Shown here one piece after another: positions 16,057 to 22,086 of a stretch of DNA of 22,086 nucleotides. How positions within the stretch are numbered: position 1 is the first letter of the stretch; every line of letters begins with the position of its first letter. The notes under the pieces are model-generated. The model ran no database searches and had not been told where the DNA came from. It saw only the letters and a list, made by a program, of their open reading frames with translations. Made by a program: the position numbers and the translations under genes. The stretch is taken from assembly GCA_964438605.1 (NCBI GenBank), contig CAYTKT010000037.1:1-22086 (forward strand), in the 5' to 3' direction. Source of the DNA: Alangreenwoodia sp964438605. GTDB lineage: Bacteria > Bacillota > Clostridia > Peptostreptococcales > Anaerovoracaceae.

Positions 16057-16412
16057 ATTACTATTCCTACCATATTACCAGACATGAAACAAAAATGCCT
16101 GTACTATTTTTCAGCCAGTTCTGTCGGCCTCACTTTTCATTTCCAGTTTCTTTCGGATTTATTTTTCCGGTTTTCCAGCCAGTTCTATCGGTCAAGCTTT
16201 CCGTTTCCAGCATCTCACCGGCCCTGTGTTCCGCATTTTCCAGTCCGAATCACTAACGCTAACTTTTTTCCATCCAGCTCCGGCCAATCCGATTATCTGT
16301 TTCCAGTTTTTTCTGCCTTTGCCTTCCTACTTTTTCAGTCAGCTGTACCCGCAGATTGCACACTATCCGACTTTCCAGCCCTGCTTTTTACTTTCCCGGC
16401 TTTGGTCCGCGT
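16057..16412. other. Spacer between infB and rbfA
   Basis: A 356-bp stretch with no gene, no recognised promoter and no terminator. Open frames on the plus strand here are side effects of its pyrimidine richness. About 300 bp of it are the repeat array described next. Confidence 0.5.
16108..16411 (-). repeat. 32-bp tandem repeat array (about nine units), infB/rbfA spacer
   Basis: Cores TTTCCAG or TTTTCAG start at 16108, 16140, 16172, 16204, 16237, (16268, TTCCAT), 16300, 16332 and 16372, giving steps of 32, 32, 32, 33, 31, 32, 32 and 40. Units 1 and 3 are nearly identical over 23 bp (CAGCCAGTTCTGTCGG at 16112 against CAGCCAGTTCTATCGG at 16176). Most other units keep only the core and a GC-rich centre with CGG. 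In the transcript each unit presents CUGGAAA. It is not a CRISPR: the conserved part is 7 bp and there are no distinct repeat and spacer segments. Confidence 0.8.
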
Positions 16413-19172
16413 TTACCTTTCCACTTCCACCATCCGGTACGCCTCAACGATGTCGCCTTCCTTCACATCATTATAATTTTCAATGCCGATCCCGCACTCA
16501 AAACCGTGATCGACCTCTTTTACATCATCCTTAAACCTTTTCAGCGACGCAATCCTGCCTTCATGAATTACAATACCGTCCCTGATCAGCCGGATGCTCG
16601 CATTCCTCTCCATTTTTCCGCTGAGGACATACGCACCGCCAACAGTTCCGACATTCGGAACCTTAAACGTATTTCTGATCTCGGCGCTGCCAAGAATCTC
16701 CTCACGGAACTCAGGATCGAGCAGCCCCATGAGCGCAGCTTCCATTTCCTCAATCACTTCGTAAATAACGCTATACGTCCTGATTTCCACGCCGTCCCGC
16801 TGAGCCATACTTGAAACAGCTGCGCTCGGTCTGACATTAAAGCCGATGATAATAGCGCCCGTCGTACCTGCAAGCATGACGTCTGATTCATTGATCGCTC
16901 CGACGCCCGTATGGATAATCTTGATAGACACATTATCCTTTTTTAACTTTTCAAGAGACGATACGAGCGCACCAACAGACCCCATAACGTCGGCCTTAAT
17001 AATCAAATTCAGTTCTTTCAACTCGCCCTGCTCGATCTGACTAAACAACTGCTCCAGCGTGACGCCCGACGTCTTTTGCATCACCTGCTCTCTCTGCTTC
17101 CGTTTTCTGTTTTCAGCGATTTCACGGGCCACCTTATCGGAACTTACGACATTAAATCCGTCACCCGCCTCAGGAACTTCAGTAAGACCAAGAATCTCGA
17201 CAGCTGTGGCCGGACCTGCCTTCTTCATCTTTTCGCCCTTGAAATTCGTCATCGCCTTAATCCTGCCACTGCAATGTCCCGCTACGACAGACATTCCCAC
17301 GTGAAGCGTACCGTTAAGAACAAGAAGCGTCGCCACAGGTCCTTTCTGCTTGTCAAGCCGTGCTTCGATTACCGTACCAAGAGCCAGCCTCGACGGGTTT
17401 GCCCTGAGCTCCAGCATTTCAGCCTGCAACAGAATCATTTCCAACAGAGACTCAATGCCTTCTCCCGTTTTCGCCGACACCTCGACGCTGATGACATCGC
17501 CGCCGTACTCCTCGACGAGAATTCCGTACTCCATCAGATCCTGCTTTACTTTTGCGGGATTTGCACCCGGCTTGTCTATTTTATTAATTGCGACGATAAT
17601 CGGAACATTCGCCGCCTTTGCGTGACTGATTGCCTCAATAGTCTGCGGTTTCACGCTGTCATCCGCCGCAACTACGAGAACTGCAATATCTGTGACATAC
17701 GCACCCCGGGCACGCATCGCCGTAAATGCCTCGTGTCCCGGCGTATCGAGGAATACAATTCGTTTTCCGTTATGCGTAATCTCCGACGCGCCAATGTGCT
17801 GCGTAATACCGCCAGATTCGCTGGCCGTAACGCTTGAATGACGAATCTTGTCTAACAATGATGTCTTACCGTGGTCAACATGGCCCATGACCGTAATAAT
17901 CGGCGGTCTCGGCCTCAAATCGTCCTCTCTGTCCGTAAAGTTCTCGATGCCTTCCTCGATCTCCTGTTCCTCGACGGCACCGACAATGATCTGCTTCCCC
18001 AGTTCGTCACCGAGAATCTGAACCATATCTTCATCAAGATTCTGATTAATATTAGCCATGATGCCCATTCTCATGAGAGTCATGATAATTTTTGAAGTGG
18101 AAATATCAATCTGTTCCGACAGGCCCTTGACGGTGATCGGAACAGAAACGACGACGGCACCTGCCGGAATAGCCGCTGCCGCTTCCTCAGCCTTTTTCGC
18201 GTTTTCCTTGCGCTGCTCTTTTCTTTGGTCTTTTCTGTTCTTATGCTGCGGCTTGGCCATATCAGGTCTTTTGCTGCTCTTTTTATCGGAGCTCTGAGCG
18301 CCGTCAGAACGAGAAGCTCTGCCGTTCTTGCTGCGCCCGCCTTTCGCTGCATCTGTACGGCCCGATATTGCGGAATTTCTGCTCTGAGTCTGCTTTTTCC
18401 TGTCGTTTCTTTTTTCCTTCGATGCGCCCGACTTCTTCCTGTCCCCCTGCGCCCCGCCCTTCGGCTGGCTCTGCTGATTTAAGCCCTGTTCTTCCTGCTG
18501 GCCCTGAGACTTCTTTTTCTGCTGATTTTTCTGACGGGCACTCGTTTCTTTTTCGCCTTTATTTTCATTAGAAATCTTGGAACTATTTGACGATTTTTTT
18601 CTGCCGGCTTTTGCGTTCTTTCCCCGGACGCCGGCGCCTTCGCCCTCCTCGCGGCTCTGTGTTGTTTCTGCAGCTGCCTTACTTTCTTTCACGCCGCCCT
18701 TCGCTCTTTCTGCCGCACCGTTCGCTGCCCTTGTTTCACTCTGTACAGCTTTCTGCACTTTTCCATTCGCGACATTTTCCGCCTTCGCTTCGCTCTGTGC
18801 AGTTTTCCGCACTTTTCTTGCTGTCACGGTTTCCGCTTTCACGCTGCCCTGTGCCGCGTTCTGCACTTTTTCTTCCGCATCATTTTCTGCTTTCGCTCCG
18901 CCCTGCGTGCCCTGAGATTTCGCACGTCCGGCCTTTCCGGACCTTTCTGTCTTTTCCGGCTTCACACCCGTGTCCGTTCGCTTCGCCTTTTCAGACGGCT
19001 CTGCTTGCTTTTCTCCATCTTTTCCAATGGCCTCTCTGACCGCCTGACAATCCGCATCCGAAACAGCATTCATATGGCTCGAAGCCTTAATTCCCATACT
19101 CTGCAGCTTTTCGAGCATCGCTTTATTGCTTATTCCAAGTTCTTTGGCCAGTTCATGTACTCTCGTTGCCAT
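16413..19172 (-). CDS. infB: Translation initiation factor IF-2
   Basis: The 919-residue GTPase brings fMet-tRNA to the 30S subunit. The N-terminal IF2_N helix bundle (RVHELAKELGISNKAMLEKLQ, about 1-50) is followed by a very long charged linker (about 55-335), rich in Lys/Ala/Ser/Gln and including 18-residue tandem repeats at about 94-165. A second IF2_N module (VPITVKGLSEQIDIS...) spans about 343-390. The GTPase motifs are GHVDHGKT (430-437), DTPGHEAF (476-483) and NKID (530-533). Domains II-IV follow, closing with EGDIVEAYRMVEVER. The start is the ATG at 19172, not 19178, because GGAGG would otherwise touch the start codon; with 19172 it lies 6 nt upstream. ylxQ ends 12 bp upstream. Confidence 0.97.
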   Translation of the reverse strand: MATRVHELAKELGISNKAMLEKLQSMGIKASSHMNAVSDADCQAVREAIGKDGEKQAEPSEKAKRTDTGVKPEKTERSGKAGRAKSQGTQGGAKAENDAEEKVQNAAQGSVKAETVTARKVRKTAQSEAKAENVANGKVQKAVQSETRAANGAAERAKGGVKESKAAAETTQSREEGEGAGVRGKNAKAGRKKSSNSSKISNENKGEKETSARQKNQQKKKSQGQQEEQGLNQQSQPKGGAQGDRKKSGASKEKRNDRKKQTQSRNSAISGRTDAAKGGRSKNGRASRSDGAQSSDKKSSKRPDMAKPQHKNRKDQRKEQRKENAKKAEEAAAAIPAGAVVVSVPITVKGLSEQIDISTSKIIMTLMRMGIMANINQNLDEDMVQILGDELGKQIIVGAVEEQEIEEGIENFTDREDDLRPRPPIITVMGHVDHGKTSLLDKIRHSSVTASESGGITQHIGASEITHNGKRIVFLDTPGHEAFTAMRARGAYVTDIAVLVVAADDSVKPQTIEAISHAKAANVPIIVAINKIDKPGANPAKVKQDLMEYGILVEEYGGDVISVEVSAKTGEGIESLLEMILLQAEMLELRANPSRLALGTVIEARLDKQKGPVATLLVLNGTLHVGMSVVAGHCSGRIKAMTNFKGEKMKKAGPATAVEILGLTEVPEAGDGFNVVSSDKVAREIAENRKRKQREQVMQKTSGVTLEQLFSQIEQGELKELNLIIKADVMGSVGALVSSLEKLKKDNVSIKIIHTGVGAINESDVMLAGTTGAIIIGFNVRPSAAVSSMAQRDGVEIRTYSVIYEVIEEMEAALMGLLDPEFREEILGSAEIRNTFKVPNVGTVGGAYVLSGKMERNASIRLIRDGIVIHEGRIASLKRFKDDVKEVDHGFECGIGIENYNDVKEGDIVEAYRMVEVER
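18678..18893 (-). repeat. 54-bp tandem repeat (four units) in infB
   Basis: Four in-frame 18-residue units: KAENDAEEKVQNAAQGSV, KAETVTARKVRKTAQSEA, KAENVANGKVQKAVQSET and the more diverged RAANGAAERAKGGVKESK. Each is encoded by exactly 54 bp. They form an alternating-charge, probably helical part of the IF-2 linker. The period is the same as that of the truB repeat, though the sequences differ. Confidence 0.88.
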
Positions 19173-19184
19173 AGACATCCTCCT

Positions 19185-19514
19185 TTATTCCGTACTTAAC
19201 ACTACCTGTTCATGTTCGATCTCCTTTATTATCGCTTTTGCAAAATTCCCGTCCATAATGCCAAAAACACCTCGGCCCGAAAGTCCTGTCATCGCTGACA
19301 GTTCTTCGGACGAACCCCATATCTTAAACGAAACGCCGTGTTTCTCGCAAAGGGACGAAAATTTATCTTTTGTGTTCTGTGACGTATCGGAAGCGACGAT
19401 AATAAGTCGTATCCCGCCTCTGCCGATACTTCCGGCGCAGGTTTTATATCCCGAAAGAATTTTTCCCGCGCGTCTTGCCAGTCCCAAATAGCTTTCCAGT
19501 TTACTCCTTTTCAT
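19185..19514 (-). CDS. ylxQ: YlxQ-type L7Ae-family RNA-binding protein
   Basis: A 109-residue L7Ae/L30e-fold protein, expected to bind RNA kink-turns. It shows YLGLARRAGKILSGYKTC at the N-terminus, RLIIVASDTSQNTKDKF in the centre, then SEELSAMTGLSGRGVFGIMDGNFAKAI, matching YlxQ. The start ATG 19514 overlaps the ylxR end by 14 nt; GAGGAA upstream could be the RBS, and a TTG at 19532 is an unlikely alternative. It sits between ylxR and infB as in most Firmicutes, where its role is still poorly defined. Confidence 0.9.
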   Translation of the reverse strand: MKRSKLESYLGLARRAGKILSGYKTCAGSIGRGGIRLIIVASDTSQNTKDKFSSLCEKHGVSFKIWGSSEELSAMTGLSGRGVFGIMDGNFAKAIIKEIEHEQVVLSTE

Positions 19515-19776
19515 ATTTTTCGAGTTCCTCAAATATTTCGTCCAGCGTTTCCTCCGGAATTTTCATTCCGAGACTCCTGGAGATAGCGTTCTTTTTGCGC
19601 GCCAATCGGAAACACTGGCTGTCAGGACACAAATAAACACCTCTGCCCTGAGCTTTTCCTGTCGCATCGAGACTGACCGCTCCGTCCTTACTTCCCACGA
19701 TGCGGATCAGTTCCCGCTTCTGTTTGGACTGCATACATCCCGCACACCTGCGCATCGGAATCTTTTTTGTCTTCAT
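19501..19776 (-). CDS. ylxR: YlxR family (DUF448) RNA-binding protein
   Basis: The 91-residue protein carries both family signatures: PMRRCAGCMQSKQKRELIRIV at the N-terminus and GRGVYLCPDSQCFRLARKKNAISRSL in the middle. The two cysteine pairs are retained. GGGAGG lies about 8 nt before the ATG. YlxR is nucleoid- or RNA-associated and has been linked to transcription control in Bacillus; here the operon place between nusA and ylxQ is the main context. Confidence 0.93.
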   Translation of the reverse strand: MKTKKIPMRRCAGCMQSKQKRELIRIVGSKDGAVSLDATGKAQGRGVYLCPDSQCFRLARKKNAISRSLGMKIPEETLDEIFEELEKYEKE

Positions 19777-19846
19777 TCAACCCGCCTCCCGGTTTGTGTA
19801 TCAGAGTCTCCATCCTTTTTCCCGGCGAATCTTGAAACAGGGAATG

Positions 19847-21265
19847 TTAATCGAGGAACACGATACCGTCTTCATCTTCTTCATAAGTGCCGCCGTCTGC
19901 AGCAGCAACGGCATTTGCGTCATCTGTATCATCTTCGCCCGCGTCTCGGCCATCCGCTTCGTCGCCCGCACTGTCCACAACGCTGCCCGCCGTTTTCATC
20001 CCCGCGTCCGCATCGCTCGCCGTCCGGCCAGCCTCCTCTGCATTCACAATTTCCACTGCCGCATCGGCCGGTTGCGCGTCCGCGTCCGTGCCGCCTGTGT
20101 CCGCGCTCTCCTCAGGCGTCAAAATCTCATCGTCTCCATCTTCCGACCCGCTGCCGTCAAGCGACAACGCCGCAGCCCTGGCCGCCGCTTCCTCACGTTC
20201 CCGCATCAGCTGCTCCTCGCCGCCAGCCTCCTCAAACTGCGTATGACTTTTAATATCAATCTTCCAGCCGCAGAGTTTTGCTGCCAGCCGGACATTCTGG
20301 CCTTCCTTACCGATGGCCAGCGAAAGCTGAAAATCAGGAACTACAACAACCGCTGAACCGTCTTCTTCATTTATATATACTTTTTCCACTTTTGCCGGAC
20401 TCAATGCGCTGCTGACAAGTTCTGCCGGCTTGTCGCTCCAATTTATAATGTCGATCTTTTCACCAAACAACTCATCGACGACGGCCTGAACGCGGCTTCC
20501 CCTTGGCCCGACACAGGAACCCACTGGATCAATGTCAGGATCGAGTGTACTGACAGCCATTTTCGTCCGTGATCCCGCTTCCCTTGAAATGCTGCGGATT
20601 TCCACAATTCCATCACGAATCTCAGGAACCTCCAGCTCAAACAGTCGCTTTACAAGACCCGGATGCGACCTCGAAAGATAAACCTGCGGTCCCTTCGTCG
20701 TCCTTTTGACATCCATGATATAGACACGAATCCTGGAATTTACCTCATAGACCTCGCCCGGCACCTGCTCGTTTGCGGCCAGAATCCCTTCCGTGCGGCC
20801 CATATTGACAAACACCGTCTCATTGCTGACCCGCTGAATGATGCCTGTGAAAATCTCACTCTGCCGGTTGGAAAAATCATCATAAATCAATCCCCGTTCC
20901 GCCTCGCGGATCTTCTGAACAACAACCTGCTTTGCGGTCTGCGCCGCAATACGCCCAAAGTCCTTCGGCGTAACTTCGACCTCAATTACATCGCCAATTT
21001 GAGCATTCTCATCGAATTCCTTCGCTTCGTCAATCGTCAGCTCGCCATACTCGTCCATGACATCTTCATCAGACACGACATTTTTGACCATAAATACGTG
21101 AACATCACCTGTATTTCTGTCAATATCTACCCGCACGTTCGACGAGTCAAAATTTTTCTTGTATGCCGACACAAGCGCCGCTTCAATCGCGTCTATGACA
21201 AGATCCTTTGAAATATCCTTTTCTCTTTCGAGATCTTCTACCGCGAGGATAAACTCTCTATTCAT
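19847..21265 (-). CDS. nusA: Transcription termination/antitermination factor NusA
   Basis: The 472-residue RNA polymerase-binding factor modulates pausing, termination and rRNA antitermination. The N-terminal polymerase-binding domain covers 1-130 (MNREFILAVEDLEREKDIS), S1 about 135-200, KH1 with GPRG at 253-256 and KH2 with GKEG at 319-322 (SLAIGKEGQNVRLAAKLCGW). Firmicute NusA normally ends soon after KH2 (near residue 350-370). Here a tail of about 120 residues follows, made mainly of Ala, Asp, Glu and Gly with no recognisable acidic repeat domain and ending EEDEDGIVFLD. AAGGAGG lies 11 nt before the ATG, in the 16-bp gap after rimP. Confidence 0.96.
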   Translation of the reverse strand: MNREFILAVEDLEREKDISKDLVIDAIEAALVSAYKKNFDSSNVRVDIDRNTGDVHVFMVKNVVSDEDVMDEYGELTIDEAKEFDENAQIGDVIEVEVTPKDFGRIAAQTAKQVVVQKIREAERGLIYDDFSNRQSEIFTGIIQRVSNETVFVNMGRTEGILAANEQVPGEVYEVNSRIRVYIMDVKRTTKGPQVYLSRSHPGLVKRLFELEVPEIRDGIVEIRSISREAGSRTKMAVSTLDPDIDPVGSCVGPRGSRVQAVVDELFGEKIDIINWSDKPAELVSSALSPAKVEKVYINEEDGSAVVVVPDFQLSLAIGKEGQNVRLAAKLCGWKIDIKSHTQFEEAGGEEQLMREREEAAARAAALSLDGSGSEDGDDEILTPEESADTGGTDADAQPADAAVEIVNAEEAGRTASDADAGMKTAGSVVDSAGDEADGRDAGEDDTDDANAVAAADGGTYEEDEDGIVFLD

Positions 21266-21281
21266 CTATCTGTATTCCTCC

Positions 21282-21761
21282 TTAAATGATGACTGCCAGC
21301 TTCGTTTTCGATATCTTTTCCATCGGAATCCGGACTTCATTTTCCGACTCGTCGATTATCGTCACGATGCCGTCCGTCAGCGATACCAGTTCGCCCGTAA
21401 TTTTCTTCCTACCGTCTAACGCCTGGTACAGGCTGATGTCAACCATCCTGCCCGCATATCGCACATAATCCGAATCCTTCAAAAGCGGCCTGTCGAGTCC
21501 CGGAGAAGACACCTCCAGAAAATAATTTTCTTCGATCAGATCCTCCTCGTCAAGTTTCTGACTCAAATATCTGCTGACAAGCTCACAGTCATCGATAGAG
21601 ACATATTCCTCCTCATCGCTCTGCGGTTTGTCGATATAAACCCTCAGATACCTGTCGCGACCTTCCTTGACAAATTCAATATGGAACAATTCCAGAGAAT
21701 GTTCGTCGAGAAACCCTTCGAGAAGTTCCCTCGCTGCATCCTTTACTTTCTTTCCTGACAT
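21282..21761 (-). CDS. rimP: Ribosome maturation factor RimP
   Basis: A 159-residue 30S assembly factor that binds S12. Family features: LELFHIEFVKEGRDRYLRVYIDKP (24-46), VSIDDCELVSRYLSQKLDEED (54-74), and YFLEVSSPGLDRPL (80-93), the most conserved RimP signature, with the C-terminal SH3-like domain (DGRKKITGELVSLTDGIVTI). Length is normal. GGAAGG is about 12 nt before the ATG, a loose spacing. It is the first gene of the nusA-infB cluster, and an IS110-family element lies directly upstream in divergent orientation. Confidence 0.95.
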   Translation of the reverse strand: MSGKKVKDAARELLEGFLDEHSLELFHIEFVKEGRDRYLRVYIDKPQSDEEEYVSIDDCELVSRYLSQKLDEEDLIEENYFLEVSSPGLDRPLLKDSDYVRYAGRMVDISLYQALDGRKKITGELVSLTDGIVTIIDESENEVRIPMEKISKTKLAVII

Positions 21762-21785
21762 ACTCTTACTATTTTCCTTCCTCGT

Positions 21786-21791
21786 ATTATA
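21786..21791 (-). promoter_or_regulatory. Possible -10 box for the rimP operon
   Basis: A perfect TATAAT on the minus strand, 24 bp before the rimP start codon. The hexamer 17 bp upstream (AGGGTC) is not a -35, and the resulting leader would be very short. It may be a promoter damaged by, or created with, the IS insertion, or chance. Confidence 0.25.
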
Positions 21792-21813
21792 TAGTAGTAG
21801 TGTTTATAGACCC

Positions 21814-22020
21814 TCTCCAAGGTCTGTTTATGCTATACTGTTGGAGATGCTGTGGACTGGTTTGTTTCCCCCTACCACTTGATGGTTTCAGAAAGGCTCC
21901 AGCCACAGGCTCTTTGTATCGTTGTTAATCAGTTAGATACCGCATGACGGTTTATTTAGAACGAGGTTCCAATCGCAGAGAGTTCCTGTGGTTCGAAACA
22001 GTATCAAATACACTGAAAGG
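21814..22020 (+). ncRNA. Candidate bridge RNA (seekRNA) region of the IS110 element
   Basis: In IS110-group elements a guide RNA that pairs with donor and target DNA is made from the non-coding end before the transposase. The present region has the expected size and position. TATACT at 21834-21839 could be its -10; in these elements the -35 is supplied by the other end in the circular form, and none is visible here. TCTCCAA (21814-21820) and TTGGAGA (21841-21847) frame that box. CCACAGG (21903-21909) and CCTGTGG (21985-21991) close an 89-nt domain, with CTCT/AGAG pairing just inside and an ACCG/CGGT hairpin around 21939-21952. Boundaries and guide loops are not assigned. Confidence 0.45.
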
Positions 22021-22035
22021 AGAAGGAGATTTGTT

Positions 22036-22086
22036 ATGATTTACGTAGGGATTGACGTTGCCAAGGATAAGCATGACTGCTTTATC
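22036..22086 (+). CDS. IS110-family transposase (5' end only)
   Basis: The first 17 codons, MIYVGIDVAKDKHDCFI, carry the YVGIDVAKD motif that opens the RuvC-like DEDD domain of IS110/IS116/IS902 transposases; the Asp in GID is the first catalytic residue. AAAGGAGAAGGAG lies 6-15 nt upstream of the ATG. The gene runs off the window edge, so the serine-containing C-terminal Tnp domain cannot be checked. Confidence 0.82.
   Translation, partial: MIYVGIDVAKDKHDCFI

Larger units (their letters stand above)
21790..22086 (+). mobile_element. Left part of an IS110-family insertion sequence
   Basis: The last coding bases start a DEDD transposase, preceded by about 240 bp of structured non-coding DNA, the organisation of IS110-group elements. 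The exact left end is not determinable here because IS110 elements have no clear terminal inverted repeats; it must lie between the rimP RBS (about 21784) and about 21834. The remainder of the element is outside the window. Confidence 0.7.

Noticed and set aside
16108..16411. CRISPR array in the infB/rbfA spacer, because of the 32-bp period
   Set aside because: Only about 7 bp are conserved per unit, there are no clean repeats alternating with unique spacers, and no cas genes are in the window.
18577..19039. Long plus-strand open frames opposite infB, truB, nusA and pnp
   Set aside because: They are antisense to well-identified conserved genes and have repetitive Ser/Pro/Phe/Arg compositions caused by the codon bias of those genes.

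Overview
The window looks like a chromosomal segment of a Firmicute, most likely a Clostridia-type gut or anaerobic bacterium. This rests on gene order (rimP-nusA-ylxR-ylxQ-infB-rbfA-nrnA-truB-ribF, then rpsO and pnp), strong AGGAGG-type ribosome binding sites, a RelP/RelQ-like small alarmone synthetase, and a DUF3842 protein. I cannot name the species. All intact genes except the DUF3842 gene and the terminal transposase lie on the minus strand, so the main transcription units run from high to low coordinates.

Region by region. 1-2150 is a decay zone: a frameshifted ferritin-like gene (about 190-899), an unassignable stretch (921-1335), one intact plus-strand DUF3842 gene (1433-1867) and a broken C-terminal piece of a GntR/FCD-type regulator (about 1895-2144). 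After AT-rich non-coding DNA come an acyl-CoA dehydrogenase with an extra C-terminal domain (2530-4056, preceded by a strong hairpin that could be an attenuator), a YbaK/EbsC deacylase and a small alarmone synthetase (probable two-gene unit, 4371-5597), and a small nitroreductase (5805-6317). An M16 peptidase (6726-7973) follows, with its own good promoter. PNPase (8824-10905) and ribosomal protein S15 (11431-11697) sit together, with a promoter before rpsO and terminators after both rpsO and pnp. From 12045 to 21761 runs the transcription/translation cluster ribF, truB, nrnA, rbfA, infB, ylxQ, ylxR, nusA, rimP. The last 300 bases hold the left end and first 17 codons of an IS110-family element, divergent from rimP.

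How the genes work together. The large cluster couples transcription elongation (NusA), translation initiation (IF-2), 30S maturation (RimP, RbfA), tRNA modification (TruB), turnover of short RNA/pAp (NrnA) and flavin cofactor synthesis (RibF). rpsO and pnp add a ribosomal protein and RNA decay. This is a housekeeping block conserved across Firmicutes.

The most unusual signals are repeats. The spacers truB/nrnA, nrnA/rbfA and rbfA/infB (and more weakly the spacer after the M16 gene) are built from strongly diverged units starting with TTTCCAG (CTGGAAA in the transcript) and recurring almost exactly every 32 bp. Separately, the linkers of both TruB and IF-2 are expanded by 54-bp (18-residue) tandem repeats. 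The IS110 element carries a structured non-coding left end where a bridge RNA would be expected.
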